Positions 5,263 to 6,217 of a stretch of 6,217 nt of DNA are shown piece after piece. The translations under genes were made by a program, and so were the position numbers. The notes under the pieces are model-generated. The model had not been told where the DNA came from. It searched no databases and was given only the letters and a program-made list of their open reading frames with translations. The stretch is taken from assembly GCA_017547065.1 (NCBI GenBank), contig JAFYRC010000206.1, positions 1 through 6,217 on the forward strand, given 5' to 3'. The stretch's first letter is position 1. The number at the start of each line of letters is the position of its first letter. Origin of the DNA: Tidjanibacter sp. (GTDB lineage: Bacteria; Bacteroidota; Bacteroidia; Bacteroidales; Rikenellaceae).

Positions 5263-6213
5263 TTATTTTGCCGAGTGGTTAGCCACGGCCTGAATGAAAA
5301 TGTCGTTCATCGAGGGGATAACCTCGCTGAATGTACGCAACTGCACGGTGTTGTTGATTACCTCCACCACCGAACGAACATCCTCGTCGCGCTCGATGTG
5401 GATTTTCAGGCTTCTCTCGGAGCGACCACCATCCTCTGCGGTAGCCACAAGGCTCTCGTCGAGGAGTGTACAGGGCAGGGGTGTGAGTGCACCAACAAGT
5501 GCCGACCTATCGCCCCTGAAATCAACCTCGAAGATGTTGCCTCCGTGGGAGCGACGCACCTCGTCCAGCGAGCCGGAGAGAATATTTTTAGACTTGTTAA
5601 TCAGAGTGATATGGTCGCACACCTCCTCTACCGACGACATGTTGTGGGTGGAGAAAATGACGGTCGCACCCTTCTCTCGAAGCTCCATAATCTCGTTTTT
5701 CAGGAGGTTGGCATTGATGGGGTCGAAGCCACTGAATGGCTCATCAAAGATGAGGAGTTGGGGCTCGTGGAGCACCGTGACGATGAACTGCACCTTCTGG
5801 GCCATACCCTTCGAAAGCTCGCTCACCTTCTTGTTCCACCAACCCTCGATGCCAAACTTAACAAACCATTTTTTGAGTCTTGCCGTGGCCTCGGCCCTCG
5901 AAAGACCTTTGAGCTGTGCAAAGTAGAGGGCCTGCTCGCCCACTTTCATGGTTTTGTAGAGTCCACGCTCCTCGGGCAGGTAACCGATATTGGCAACGTC
6001 GGCAGGCGAGAGGGGGTGTCCATTGAACCACACACGGCCCTGATCGGGGGCAGTGATGTGGTTGATTATGCGAATAAGGGTGGTCTTGCCCGCGCCGTTG
6101 GGACCCAGAAGTCCATACACACAACCACGAGGCACTTCCAAAGAGACATCATCCAAAGCAGTGTGTCCGGCAAATTGCTTTGTGATGTTCTCGACCTTCA
6201 AAAAAGCGTCCAT
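5263..6213 (-). CDS. ABC transporter ATP-binding protein (NatA-like)
   Basis: This is the 316-residue ATPase that powers the neighbouring permease. All nucleotide-binding motifs are present: Walker A GPNGAGKT (37-44, Lys43), signature LSKGM (133-137), Walker B LLIFDE (153-158, catalytic Glu158), D-loop SGFDP (161-165) and switch His190 in STHNMSS. The usual Q-loop glutamine region reads YLPEERGLY (78-86), common in this subfamily as I recall it. After about residue 215 comes a ~100-residue extension of the type found in NatA-like ATPases (DUF4162-like), ending NDIFIQAVA. It is the upstream gene of the pair. Its start codon lies four bases from the window edge, so its promoter and any earlier operon genes are outside view. 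The substrate is unknown. Confidence 0.93.
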   Translation of the reverse strand: MDAFLKVENITKQFAGHTALDDVSLEVPRGCVYGLLGPNGAGKTTLIRIINHITAPDQGRVWFNGHPLSPADVANIGYLPEERGLYKTMKVGEQALYFAQLKGLSRAEATARLKKWFVKFGIEGWWNKKVSELSKGMAQKVQFIVTVLHEPQLLIFDEPFSGFDPINANLLKNEIMELREKGATVIFSTHNMSSVEEVCDHITLINKSKNILSGSLDEVRRSHGGNIFEVDFRGDRSALVGALTPLPCTLLDESLVATAEDGGRSERSLKIHIERDEDVRSVVEVINNTVQLRTFSEVIPSMNDIFIQAVANHSAK

Positions 6214-6217
6214 AAGT

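Noticed and set aside
5294..5926. 210-codon plus-strand open frame opposite the ABC ATPase
   Set aside because: It is a Ser-rich shadow of a gene with every ABC motif intact; it has no recognisable domain.

Overview
The window looks like a chromosomal segment of a gut-type Bacteroidales bacterium, possibly in or near Rikenellaceae/Alistipes; the genus is a guess. The evidence is a cobalamin riboswitch in front of a lipoprotein beta-propeller plus TonB-dependent receptor pair (the BtuG-BtuB arrangement of Bacteroidetes), promoter elements of the Bacteroidetes TAnnTTTG type, and no clear Shine-Dalgarno sequence on the corrinoid genes.

Layout. Positions 1-212 hold two nearly identical ~100 bp direct repeats (period 111-112) with no gene. 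Each carries a GC-rich hairpin and a copy of a factor-independent terminator that reads on the minus strand. A minus-strand tRNA-Leu(UAG) follows at 214-295 and ends into the second terminator copy. Positions 296-370 are a compact divergent promoter region: the same 11-bp sequence (TTACCTTTGTG) faces outward toward the tRNA and toward the riboswitch. A cobalamin riboswitch (371-564) is followed by a ~170 nt structured leader and then btuG (733-1815), a predicted surface lipoprotein with seven propeller-like repeats. btuB (1856-3829), a TonB-dependent outer-membrane receptor, lies 40 bp downstream. A strong bidirectional terminator (3872-3906) separates this operon from a convergent minus-strand pair: an ABC-2 type permease (3928-5250), preceded in its operon by an ABC ATPase (5263-6213), together a NatAB-like exporter.

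How the genes work together. By analogy with characterised Bacteroides loci, BtuG captures corrinoid at the cell surface and passes it to BtuB, which imports it across the outer membrane using TonB energy; the riboswitch should reduce expression when cobalamin is plentiful. The periplasmic and inner-membrane steps (BtuF/BtuCD) are not in this window. The ABC pair appears to be an independent unit.

The oddest signals are a 28-bp perfect duplication of a stretch of the btuB 3' coding region in the btuG-btuB intergenic gap, with a shorter inverted relative just after the btuB stop codon, and a tRNA-Leu acceptor-stem mismatch that lies inside a 15-bp sequence also present, inverted, in the neighbouring repeat.
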